Source of the DNA: Scleroderma bovista
Lineage: Eukaryota > Basidiomycota > Agaricomycetes > Boletales > Sclerodermataceae
DNA length: 64,000 nt
Direction: 5' to 3'
Assembly: GCA_037178675.1 (NCBI GenBank)
Contig: JAYMGJ010000039.1
Span: 49,809-113,808 of the forward strand
The position numbers were made by a program, and so were the translations under genes. The notes beneath the pieces were generated by a model. That model made no database searches. It saw only the letters and a list, made by a program, of their open reading frames with translations, and was not told where the DNA came from. Positions 33,223 to 43,783 of this stretch are shown in pieces (within the stretch, counting starts at the first letter, position 1; each line of letters starts with the position of its first letter).

Positions 33223-35748
33223 CTTTTGTGTCTACGCTGTATTGTTCACACCCGTTATAGCTGAGCATAATAATTTTCCGCCAACATCCGTCTCCGAAGC
33301 ACCCGCCCCTGAAAGTGCTACGCCTGGCTCGGGGGTATAATTCGCTGGCAGTAAACTTTTTTTACTTGGTAGTTATATTCATTGAATATATGGAGGACAA
33401 CACGAGGTGAACATGGACCCGCAGCAGTATAATAGGCACCTTGTCATGCGATCATTTTTCTTACTTTGTATTACATAATGGGATTCAGCACCGCCATTCC
33501 TGGACAACAAACCCGGGTGGCCATGTCAATGTATAACATTTCATGATGCTGCTTCATCGGCTTACCAACTGATTAGATTCACTGTGTCATCAACAGACCT
33601 CTACGCAAACGCTCAACGTTGGCTTCTGACGTCATGATAACAACGAAGAAACTTGTTCTTCCTTTGATCTTGGAGACTTGCCAGAGTGTGCGTGGCAAAG
33701 GTTCACCCGGAAATATTTACTTTTGATGACTGCATCTTGCCAAATTGCGACAACATGATGCGATGCCATGATGTGGTGGAGGGTATGGGTCGGTATCTTG
33801 GCATCCCAACATTGGCCTACAACTGATCTTTTACCCGATTGATTGTTATCGCCGTGGTGCGTGTATGCATGCTACCTGATGGAACTTACTGTTGTGGTTT
33901 ATTTAGATTCATTGCTTCATTTCATTTTGCAATGGCGTTCGCAGTTGAACTTCTCCGCAGCGAGGTTGTGACGCAACAAGATAAGTCCTACGAGGCGACG
34001 AAGCCTTGAAAACGCGGCCAATATTATCGCATTTTCGAAGCGAATGTTTCAATCTGTTTTGTGGCGCCATGATGTGAGTATGACTATCTTTTTGGAGCAG
34101 GAAAGTTGCGAGTACCAGCGGATACCGGTGACAAGGTGGTGATAAAGTTCACCGTCCAAGTCGAAATGGAACAACTTCTCTCTTTAAGGACTGCCTAGGG
34201 ATGTCTGGGGCGTGAGTGCATATAGGCTCTTTGTAGCTTGAACTCCCTTGGAAGTGGCGGCCGGGGTTTCTGAACGCGGCTGTCGGCCCTACAACGGCAC
34301 GTGTAGCATTCCTCGACGACAACGTTTGAACTGAGTTTGGAACTTACAGACTTCGCATTGCAGGTCCGTTCTCCGATTTTCGAAACTTCTGAAATGAATA
34401 TCTTCATCTGAAATTTCAAATACACACGCTTACGGTCAATCAGTTTGCCATGCATTCTTCGAGCCTTTCAACGTCAACTTCAACGCATCGTCCTTGAGAA
34501 TGGTAAATGAACTCCTATTGCAAAGTTTTAGTTATCACTGCTGAGCTCGACAGCTGCGATCAAATGGTGCCCATCACGGATCGAGATTGATGCTTATATG
34601 TCCCTCTCTTTGTCCGAATTCACGACCCTACGCACCTTCACTCGGATCCATTTCTTCGTTTGAAATCCCCGTCATGGATCTAGGTGCCATCTACCCTGAC
34701 CCAGGAACTAATGGGAATAGTGTGTACCACTATCATCGTCCAGTCATGCCATTTCCAGCAGGTTACGGGACAAAACAAGTTCATTTATAACCCCTCGCAC
34801 GACATCGTGTCCTGATCGGTGCATCAGTCTGCGTTTCATTGCGCGGGACGTCACATTCACATTGATCAAATGTTTCCGACTCAGTTTTGGCCACCTTCCA
34901 GCCATCTTTGAAGAAATGATTGCCCGATCTGAGATCCACAACAATGGAATCCCCTTATCAGCCTCGGGATGAAATTGTATAGCTACTGGGCCACACCTCG
35001 ACAAAACCGGTATGTGTCCACCTGATTTCATATTGAAAATTTTTGGTCACGCAGGGGTTATTCCTCGTTCGTGATTTTGTGACGAGCTGATACAACTTCG
35101 TAAACGATCTGTGTTTTGTGTAGAGGGCGCCTCTCTTTTATTGTCGGCGTTCCGCATACCATTCCGCTTTTCACGACTCAAGGTTGGGTGGAGGTTTGAG
35201 TCCGATCAAATCGATACTATCTATTATGAAACGTGTCGCAAACCCAGAGCCTTTCGATCCTCACCGTGTCACACTAACATCGTCACGACGAAGCTTTTGA
35301 CGATCAGCCCTGAAATCACTGAGAATTGCATATATTTGGTCATCACAGGCCGAGTGGTTGGTCAGCTGCATGGTGTAGTTGGTAATGCGTCAGATATCCG
35401 GGGCTCATAACCTGTTGAACACGGGTTATAAGTCTTGGGTATCGCCGTCATTATCTGCGGTCTATATTTTGTTCTTGGACACGCTTCGCCTATCCAGCTA
35501 CTTGGTGTTTATTTACACACACACATGTTGGTACACTCAAACACAAGTGAAAGTTCACCAACTTTAGTTGCATGCTTGTTGTACATCTACCACTAATCAA
35601 ATCGTTCCTACTTATTGACATTCTCGATCCGAGAATCGCTGCAAAATGAACGTATAAGCTACATATAAAGTTTGTTCACGCCAAGAACCCAAAACCTGTT
35701 GGGTATAAGGGTCGTATTTTTTCCAAGTTGCATGGAGTAGCGTAAGGC
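33223..35748. other. gene-poor stretch
   Basis: No frame here has a recognisable domain or a convincing exon pattern on either strand. Short frames such as 34744-35031 and 34195-34455 look random. A tRNA-like sequence is present near 35360-35440 (separate entry). Confidence 0.5.
35364..35440 (+). tRNA. tRNA-like sequence, possibly a relic
   Basis: It starts AGCTGCATGGTGTAGTTGG, which contains a good polymerase III A box (TGGTGTAGTTGG). It then has GGGGCTCATAACC, like the anticodon arm of initiator tRNA-Met (CAT). The T arm is poor (GGGTTATAAGTC instead of GGTTCGAATCC), and I cannot pair the acceptor stem. An additional A-box-like GGCCGAGTGGTTGG lies just upstream. A tRNA pseudogene or SINE head is more likely than a working tRNA. 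Confidence 0.25.
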
Positions 35749-37180
35749 TTAGTGAAGGCCCAGACCCCTCCCTGCGTGGTACAGGTGGCGTTTGCCATTG
35801 CCTTTGCCCTGGCCACCATTTCCACCCTTCCCCCCATTACCACTGTTTCCTCCATTCCCTCCATTGCCGCTCGCGTTGTTGGCCACAGTGAACTTTAGAA
35901 CAAAATCAGCATACATAAACAAACGAAAGAAAGGAGAGCAAAGACGTACATATACCGCATCATCCAACGACCCATGCTGAGCGATCGGCACCAGAAGCGG
36001 CTGGTGGTTTGACGCGGTATTGATCGACGCAATCCTGTACACGCCTTCTGGCAGGCCACCCTGGACAGTTGTGCTCAGAATCCCATTTTGCGCGGCTTCG
36101 TTCAATCCCTTGAAGAACGCAAACTTGGTCGGATCGAGGGGCGTCGTCGACGAGAGGGAGTTTAGCTGCTCAATAACGACGTGCGAATGGCCCTGGATCT
36201 GGCCCTGCCCATTCAGCTGCTGTGGCGCCGCAAAGTAGTTGGTGTTTGGATTGACGAAGAAACCGGTCTGCATTCCCTGGATTGCAAGTTGGATGTTGAT
36301 GTCCGTGTTGGGTGGAATCGTATCGAGATTGGCGGGGCTGACAAATTTAGCCGAGGGGATGTTCGACGATGATGGGATCACACCCATCGGCGCAGGATTG
36401 CACGATCCGCCTGCGATTTGCTGGCCGTCCGTGATGGGCGTATTTGGGACTGTCAAGCAAAAATTGATGAAGTTGTTGGTAGAAGTCAGAGAGGCGACTT
36501 GTCCTGCCTCGCTACCTTGACCTCCTTGGCCGTCGCTCGCAAAACCCTTTGCAATGACAGCCGGGTCAAGGGCTTACGTCACGCACAATGTGAGATGAAA
36601 GATGAAAGATAACAAGAGCACGACGTACTCAGCGATGTCTGGGGATCCCCACCACCTCCCGCGGCAGCGGTGGAAGATGCAGCAGCAGCGGAACCTTGAA
36701 AAAAAAATCAAAAAAATATAATGAAGTCCCTCGACGCTAAGCACTAACTGGTTTCAGTTGCAATCGACGCTGTATCGGTCGTTGAAGTGGCTTCGGGTGT
36801 TGGAAATCCGCGTTCAGCAAGAGAAATAACACCAGGCTTGACCACTTACTAGTCTGAGTAGCACCCGAGGCTGTATCAGTCGTAGTGGTAGCTTCGTGTG
36901 AAGACCCCGGTTCAGTTACAAAAAAAGTGACACTGAAAACTGGTCACATACAACTTTGTGTGGTAGCCGCGCCTTTGTGCGAGATCAGTAGCGGTCGGAT
37001 TAGAAAAAAGACAGACAACGTACTTGTTTCAGAGGTACTTGACGACGTGCTACTACTACCTCCCCCCTTTCCTTTTCCTTTATCCTGCCGAACCATGAGA
37101 GTAGGCTCGGGAACAGCAACAGCCGCGACCAGCGCAGTGAGACTTGAAAGCAACACGACCAGCGAGACCAAAACCCTCAT
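35749..37180 (-). CDS. secreted protein of a widespread mushroom family
   Basis: ATG 37180 begins a clear signal peptide (MRVLVSLVVLLSSLTALVAA), followed by a Gly/Ser/Thr-rich linker spread over tiny exons. The conserved domain runs from DPAVIAKGFASDGQ through VASLTSTNNFINFCL, GHSHVVIEQLNSL, TKFAFFKGLNEAAQ and HQPLLVPIAQHGSLDDAVY to FTVAN. The tail is Gly/Asn repeats with a basic end, stop 35749-35751. The domain occurs in many secreted Agaricomycete proteins whose function is unknown to me. The intron splitting VY/FTV (57 nt, about 35896-35952) happens to be open in frame. Two 42-nt exons in the linker are duplicates of each other. Expected location: outside the cell or in the wall. Confidence 0.88.
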
Positions 37181-37554
37181 GTCGCACACAGTGCAAAGTC
37201 GGGATACAGAGAGAAAGGAAGGAGAGGAGAAAGTGGGCAGAATTCCCGCATCTGGTGACTATATAAAAAAAAAGGAGATCACCTAGGGAACTGTGAGATT
37301 TGAAGGACGGGGATGTGTCAGGTTTGCCTGAACACGGGATCGACCCGCAAGTGGTACCTAAGACATCCGATTGTGGGACACCTTTTGTTGCGATGTCGAC
37401 AACGGGAATGGTGGGTTGCGATCGCGACGTCTGCTTATGTAAGCACAAGTGGATGTGTGTTTTTGTCACAACTCAAAGGAAAGCCGTACCCAAAGGCATC
37501 ACAATTGTTAAACAAGTTCTAGTGCGCGTGAAGAACAAGAGATTATACATGGCT
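37181..37554. other. spacer upstream of the secreted-protein gene
   Basis: No gene is seen. It includes the promoter of the minus-strand secreted-protein gene and the 3' flank of the SAP30-like gene. Confidence 0.4.
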
Positions 37555-38253
37555 TTATGGATACAAACTGTTTTCGCATTTCGTTTTGACCATAAATGAG
37601 GCGAGCGTATCGATCTCGTTGACAACATGCTCCTGTTGAAAGTGCTTGTCTGCGATAGAAGCAAGGATGGTATGGACCTCTGCGATGTCTGCGAGAACGG
37701 GCGTGCGTGACTCGCTTTCCTCTAGTAAGCGCGAGCTACGCCGCCGGCTCTGATCTTTTGGATCTCTTCTGGGCCGGTGGGGAGTAGTATGGATGGCGAG
37801 CGGACTCAGACCGCGCGAGCTCTGTCGTGTTGGGTCCAAGAGGATGGAAGGTGCGGGTGGGTCATCTGCCATCATTGGCGACGGATATATGAGGGGAATG
37901 AGGTTGAAATGGGAGAGATAGCGATGCAAGGTCTGGGCAGGCAGTTTATTGAAATCCACCTGGAGATCATAGTGAATGGGAGATCGATGGCTCTTGAAGA
38001 TGGGTCGACTTACGCTGGACTTATCGTCATTGACGCCAGCTACGTTGTCTGCCTTCCTTGCAGAGCTGGACTCGATGCGTTTTCTCTTGACCCTTGGCTC
38101 GCCTTCTGCTTTATCGTTTGCCTGCCTCTTGGCGCCTGTTGGAGGGCCGAGGTAGGCTGCGTCGTCGTTTGGTTTCTTTCTCGCCTGGGGACGAGATCGC
38201 GAGCCCGAGGCTGGTGCACCGTTGACTGTTGGGCCGTTGTTGGCCGATGACAT
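37555..38253 (-). CDS. SAP30-like subunit of the Sin3 histone deacetylase complex
   Basis: Single-exon frame of 232 residues from ATG 38253. The N-terminal ~80 residues are disordered and basic, with a nuclear-localisation-like RVKRKRIE. The middle holds YDLQVDFNKLPAQTLHRYLS, the Sin3-binding signature of SAP30-type proteins, followed by HFNLIPLIYPSPM. An Arg/Ser-rich segment comes next, then a C-terminal helix (ADIAEVHTILASIADKHF). The likely role is to bind the PAH domain of Sin3 and help tether the deacetylase to chromatin in the nucleus. It shares a ~220-bp promoter region with the divergent chorismate synthase gene. Confidence 0.75.
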   Translation of the reverse strand: MSSANNGPTVNGAPASGSRSRPQARKKPNDDAAYLGPPTGAKRQANDKAEGEPRVKRKRIESSSARKADNVAGVNDDKSSVSRPIFKSHRSPIHYDLQVDFNKLPAQTLHRYLSHFNLIPLIYPSPMMADDPPAPSILLDPTRQSSRGLSPLAIHTTPHRPRRDPKDQSRRRSSRLLEESESRTPVLADIAEVHTILASIADKHFQQEHVVNEIDTLASFMVKTKCENSLYP

Positions 38254-38474
38254 GGCTTGAGCTTGAACAGTGCGGTGTCTGGTTTCTCACAGTGTATCCG
38301 CTGCCCACGCCGATCCCGGTTACGGTCACCTAATCAGCGACGCTAATCTGGTCGTCGCTAGCCTCAACGTCGCCCGTAGGCCGGCCCCAGTACCGCCTCT
38401 GGCCTCATAAAAGAGCCAGCGCACACAAGCACTGCTACCATTGTTTCCTTCCACCCACCAGTAATCTTCGATCA

Positions 38475-39992
38475 TGTCCACCTTCGGCTCCCTATTCCGG
38501 GTCACTACCTACGGCGAAAGCCACTGTGCATCGGTCGGTGCTATCATCGACGGTTGTCCCCCGGTATGAGTCATGTCACCTCGTAGGGCACTTGATCTGA
38601 TAGATTGGTCGATTGCAGGGCCTTGAGCTGTCTGCTGCAGATATCCAGGTGCAGCTAAGCAGAAGACGGCCAGGTCAGAGTAACCTCACTACCCCGGTCC
38701 GTTGTTTCTCCTGTCCTTTGTCACAGCGAGTACTCATTGCATATGTTTCCAGCGTGATGAAAAAGATCTGGTCCACATCCAATCCGGAATCGAACAGGGT
38801 GTCACTCTTGGCACACCGATCGGGCTCCTTGTCAAGAACGAAGATCAGCGTCCAAAGGACTACTCCGAGACAGATCTGTACCCTCGACCAAGCCACGCAG
38901 ACTACACCTACCTGCTTAAATATGGCGTCAAGGCTAGCAGTGGAGGTGGTCGTAGCAGTGCCCGCGAGACGATTGGCGAGTTTCGTCCAACCCGAATGCA
39001 TCTATTTATCGCTAACTTTAACCAGGGCGAGTGGCTGCAGGTGCCATAGCCGAAAGGTATCTTAAACAAGTCTACGGCGTCGAAATCGTCGCATTTGTTT
39101 CCTCTGTCGGAAAGATCCATTTGCCTGCCAATGTGGCCCCACCTTCCATGACACCAGACAGCGACGAAGACAATGACAATGTTGATGACGCCCTTTCTCC
39201 CGAATTCCGCCGCCTTTTGGCCACAATAACCCGCGAAGAAGTCGACAAGCACCTAACGCGGTGCCCTCACCTCGAAACTGCAGAACGAATGACCAAGGTA
39301 CGATGTTTGTGCCTCGTCTACCTCTGTATATAACTATCATCTAAACAGCGCATCATCCGTGCAAAGGAAGCGAACGATTCCATTGGTGGCACCGTTACCT
39401 GCGTTATTAGAAATACCCCTCAGGGCTTGGGCGAGCCCGTGTTTGACAAATTTGAGGCCAAATTGGCGCAAGCTATGCTCTCTATCCCTGCCACCAAGGC
39501 ATTTGAGGTCGGATCGGGCTTCAAGGGCACAGAAGTTCCTGGGAGTAAGCACAATGACCCGTTCGTGCTCAAGAATGGAAACCTGGGTACATCCTCTAAT
39601 TGGAGCGGTGGAATCCAAGGTGGCATTACCAACGGAGAAGACATCTACTTCAGGTAAGTTTTTACCTTTTGTTTTATTTAGACTATGTTTAAGTCCGCGT
39701 TTTCCACACCCCCAGGATCGGTTTCAAGTCGCCTGCCACGATATCACAGCCTCAGAATACAGCCCAGTACGATGGCACGCCCGGGACACTTGCAGCCAGG
39801 GGTCGCCATGATCCCTGCGTCGTCCCACGTGCTGTACCGATCGTCGAGGCCATGGCGGCTCTCGTGGTCATGGATGCGCTCCTTATACAGAATGCGCGAA
39901 AGACGGCAGCAAGCTTGCTTCCGCCTATCAAGACCCTCCCGCCTACTATGGTAATGCCCTCCAGGGAAGGAGAGACCCCTTCGAGGGAATAA
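38475..39992 (+). CDS. ARO2: chorismate synthase
   Basis: Converts EPSP to chorismate, the last step of the shikimate pathway, in the cytosol; the enzyme needs reduced FMN, and fungal forms carry their own flavin reductase activity. Start [18 protein letters not shown] with the family N-terminus. Other signatures are [72 protein letters not shown] and [16 protein letters not shown]. Introns: 38564-38618, 38697-38752, 38976-39025, 39298-39348 and 39654-39715. The third needs a GC donor to keep the invariant I-G-R-V-A-A-G reading. Stop TAA 39990-39992. Length about 415 residues, normal for fungal enzymes. Confidence 0.95.
38976..39025 (+). other. non-canonical GC-AG intron in chorismate synthase
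   Basis: A 50-nt intron with donor GCGAGT and acceptor ACCAG. Splicing here gives ATT-GGG-CGA-GTG, the invariant IGRV of the family. The only nearby GT donor puts the downstream exon out of frame. Confidence 0.75.
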
Positions 39993-40130
39993 GCAAACCT
40001 CAAGGGTCTCCCAAGTAGAATGCACATGTGTCCGGTATTTATATTGAAAATACAGATACACCATAACTCGGAAATGAGGAGCAACAATACAATTTCTATG
40101 TACAGATCATGGTACAGGTAACAAAAGCCG

Positions 40131-41145
40131 TCAAGTCACGTCTCCCCATCGGCAGGATCTTCGCATATGTAGAAACAGCAAAGGATGGGCTCCACTTTCC
40201 ACCACCACCACTGAATGAATGATATATGGATGAACAAGCACCGCAAACGGATCCGAGCGATAAGCACGCACATGTCGATTGAACAGTCTCCACGGCCATT
40301 TCCCAAATGTGACATCCGCCACTTGTTTTCTCCAAGCCTCTTGGCTATGTCGATGCGCGTTGGTGGTGTATGAATACCCATTGTAGAACGACACAAGGCG
40401 CGTGCGCTCATTCTCGGAATCGGGAAACGACAAAGACCGAGACTTGTTCCGAATGCTTCCGTTCTCATTCACGCGACATCGGCCTCTTGTAGTATTGCCA
40501 TGTACGGCATCTGCCCGCGATGCAAGTTGACTGATCCTGCGTCCGAGGGGTGCCCAACCCCTGGTACCTTCGGAATCGGGTGTGCGCAATGGTACAGAGA
40601 TGGACGACGAAGAGGTCGATTCAGAAATGGAGGATGCGTTTGAGGGTAGGCCATCTGAGAAGCGGCGGAGACGGCGGCCAATGCCCGCTGCGATGCGGAC
40701 ACGAGATTGGAACCGCACCTGCAGGGCGGGTCTCTCGGAGGTACCGCGATGTTCGCAATGGTCGTGCTGGGCAGGTGTATGCGTAAACCAATACTGCTTA
40801 ACGAAAGGAATGCATCCTTGGTGAGCTTACAGGTGTGCAATGGTCTTGATTATTGAGATTTGCTGCTCTGGAGATCTGGATTGTGCTATCTGTCTGGTCG
40901 GGGTAGTCCTCATCCTCCGAGTCAAGCACTACGTTTGAATGTGTGGCGAGGTCAGACGCGTGGCCGTTCGCAGAAGCGACCTCGTCTGGAAGAAGTTTAG
41001 CTGGAGGGAATCAGAAGATGTGAATCAGACTGAATGAACTTGCCGATATCGTAGGCTGCTCACCTTCCTGGCTATCCTGGGGGGTTGCTACCCTTGAGTG
41101 ACTACAAAACCTGCAAGTCATGCATCAAACTATGCTGTTGGACTA
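40131..41145 (-). CDS. conserved-looking hypothetical protein
   Basis: Three minus-strand exons can be traced. One near 41130-41070 ends ATPQDSQE. One at about 41003-40837 has an acidic run (VVLDSEDEDYPDQTDS). A long last exon runs from about 40802 to stop 40131-40133, with QYWFTHTPAQHDHCEHRG, a Ser-rich basic stretch and a C-terminus with FGKWPWRLFNRHVRAYRSD and a hydrophobic IIHSVVVVESG. The 5' end is not resolved. I do not recognise the family; conserved aromatic/His residues and correct intron phases argue it is real. It is convergent with chorismate synthase at 139 bp. Confidence 0.6.
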
Positions 41146-41404
41146 TGGGTTCGGTGGCGGATAATCAGAGAAGTTGCACATATTTCTATGGTTGCAAAGT
41201 TGCGCCGTTGCCAATCATTCTCGGGTCAAGCGAGTATGTAATAACAAAGTTATGTAACATTATGTAATAAGTTCCTGCCATCTCATCCAGTCCCCAACAC
41301 TCTATCAAAGAGACAAATGGACCAAAAGGCTGAGACTGGAACCATCAGTACTGGTGTGGCGCAGGTTTGGTGTCCAGGGAGTCTCATATTCTGACGGTGC
41401 TCTA

Positions 41405-43436
41405 TCATTGATCTGGCGTGAGGGTCCACAGACCAAAGGATTGATCCAAGATTTGATCTACAGCCCGCCTTACCACATTGCTGTCATATCTTGGGTGCTG
41501 GTCGACTCCTTTCACGCCCTTGACCTTAACACACATCACACCGAGGTTCTATCACCGGGGTTGCATGAAGAAGGAACACAAGGGAGAAGAAAACAACCTT
41601 ACTGCTAGCTCGTTCTCATCCACCACAACACTCGTGCCTTCAAGATAAACGAGGTGAGTAACAAAGGCGGAAATGGGGAAAATCGTTTGCACGTTCCCAA
41701 GACCATAAGGGGGCTTCTGGTAATGAGTGTTCAAAATCGTCGCAACAGCTCTACGCCTGGCGTCGGATCAGAGCACGGTAATGCACTTAACCTCGTACCT
41801 GACATAATCAACGGCAGTGTAACCATCTGTTTCTCTATCATTCTTTCCGTTAACTTTCAGCAACGTCAGGGAAATCGATGAATTTGGCTAAAAACGAAAG
41901 ACGCTCACGGAGAAAGATTTTCGCGCGCAAGCAATTGGACCGTGCTATGGCCGATGCAACGCCACGCAATGCCAAGCACGGGACGATGCTGGCCACTGCT
42001 CAGTCTAGAACAGAAGCCCCAAGGAACATGGATCACCTCGTCCACAAGGAACCGCAGGAATAAACGAGAGCTTCCGATGTCGACAAGTGCTTGATGTATT
42101 CCGGATTTGGCGTGGGATGCACCTCATGACCATAGGCATTGATGTAATAAAGCCCTTGATACACCCACAAAGATGAGAACACCCGGATCTCGTCCAGTGA
42201 ATTGATGGAACTAACTGCATATTCGGGATTTCAACGGCTCATAACCGAGGTCTTTGTCAGCCTGGCTGTACATGACGTTCGACCTGTGAGGAATAGTCTC
42301 TCCCATGTCATCCACAGGAGAACAGAGGCTGTTTGTCTGTTCATCTAGATCGTCTTCGAAAGACGAGGGTGGGTTTAATGGATGTGAGATTTCACACTGC
42401 CCTACCAGCCTCGATCCATTCTCCTTTGGAACCAGGGTCAAGGGAGATACAGCAAAGGCAACGAAACTCACAAGCTCCGCGGCAATAGTTACTGTGTGAT
42501 TGGTAATTATCACAGGCAGAATATTTGCCTTTTCCACAGTCCGCAGTCCAGTGAGTGAGGGATCTTGATTTGACGCTGACCCTTACCTGACTATTCGTAA
42601 TGGAAGCGAACAGGAAAATGGCGGATGGAAGAGAGCGGAAGAACATTTGTGCTCCAGATAGGAAATAGTTTCCAATGCTGCCGAGGTCATCATCCCACCA
42701 GATTGATCTAGGGTTCGCATGAATCACCTTCCATTCAGAAATGAGAAATTCTTGTGGGCCCGTTTCAACACTTCTCCTTCAAAGTATACAAGGAAGCCTG
42801 ACGTTTCGTTTATCGAAACGTCACTACGTCAGAGTGGAGTAGGAATCCAGTCATGGACTGGCGAACCTCGTATAGTCTCCTTGCGGTCATTGGGAATGCC
42901 TGTCCACAGATGACTGTTGCCTTCAATGATATCTCTCCACTCGGTACGGGCCTCGCGTTCGGACACATTAACCGGTAGTCGGTACGAGAGCAATGTATGC
43001 AGAGCACCTAGGGGCGAAGATGGAGGTGTACGTGGTATCAGACGTACCAGCCTCGATCGGACGTCACCTTGGTCATAGAGAGTAAGCTGTACGAGCCATG
43101 CACTGGATATGAACAGTAAACACCTATAGAAGGACCTCCTAGGACGCGAATGATCTCACTCGAGGAGCCACCGTCGTCAGAGACCGGAAGTACGAAACAC
43201 GCGTTATCGAATGCGCTGCAAATCGAGTTCCCACCCGAACCTCCTGAAATGACTACGATCTGGGGGGAAGAGTAATCACCGTGGCTGTCGTTCCCAGGTT
43301 TGACTTGGGTCGTCTTCAGCTGTGCAACGGCAGTATGCGGATTGGAAGGTTGTACAGGGAGGTCGAATACGGACGAGCCGGGACTATCATCTCCCTGGAC
43401 TTCTCCGTTTCTGGGGTGGAGTAGGTTCGAGTTCAT
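41405..43436 (-). CDS. CofD/YvcK-family (UPF0052) protein
   Basis: This belongs to the family of bacterial YvcK and the CofD 2-phospho-lactate transferases, which has fungal members of unclear role (nucleotide-sugar or metabolic control in bacteria). The nucleotide-binding start is IVVISGGSGGNSICSAF, then LPVSDDGGSSSEIIRVLGG, followed over introns by SRLVRLIP, PLGALHTLLSYRLP, TEWRDIIEGNSHLWTG, IGNYFLSGAQMFFRSL, ANILPVIITNHTVTIAAEL, LVGQCEISHP, YYINAYGHEVHPTPNPEYI, LVYSCGSLWTS, IVPCLALRGVASAIARS and FPISAFVTHLVYLEG. The final exon ends WTLTPDQ with TGA 41405-41407. I chose ATG 43436 (MNSNLLHPRNG) as start; an upstream exon cannot be excluded. About 10 short introns. Confidence 0.85.
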
Positions 43437-43783
43437 GTTAGTTCTCAATCCCGGTGGTACACTTTGTAGAGTGGCAGTGGATAGGCCGGAAACATGGCCG
43501 TAATTATCGCGTGAGCACTGTAGTTGGGAAAGAAGCAACTCATCTACGATTACTTACGAAGGAATCAAGCTCGGGTTTGCTGTGTTGATATCACTGTATT
43601 GCACGGAAGAACATGATAACTGGTTAGTACAGAGCCTATGATAAGCACTAGACGGGCTACGTTATAAGTCAAATTTCCGCCAATAACTTACAAGGATGTT
43701 TTTATCAGGAAGTGATTTTAGGTCAAGAATGGAAATTCAGATTGAAGTTACAAGTTTCATGAGGCCCACTTGAAGGAGAAGTG
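43437..43783. promoter_or_regulatory. divergent promoter region
   Basis: This is about 350 bp between the minus-strand CofD-like gene and the plus-strand ABCF gene. No coding frame was recognised, so it probably serves both genes. Confidence 0.4.

Noticed and set aside
34195..35031. Minus-strand frames 34195-34455 and 34744-35031 as genes
   Set aside because: Short, no domain, no supporting exons or splice sites, and composition like the surrounding noncoding DNA.
36944..37189. ATG at 37189 as start of the secreted protein
   Set aside because: Starting at 37180 (MRVLVSL) gives a normal signal peptide; the extra three residues add nothing.
43781..43783. GTG at 43781 as start of the ABCF gene
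   Set aside because: The following ATG (43784) gives the expected MSAQEI N-terminus; a GTG start is unlikely in a fungal nuclear gene.
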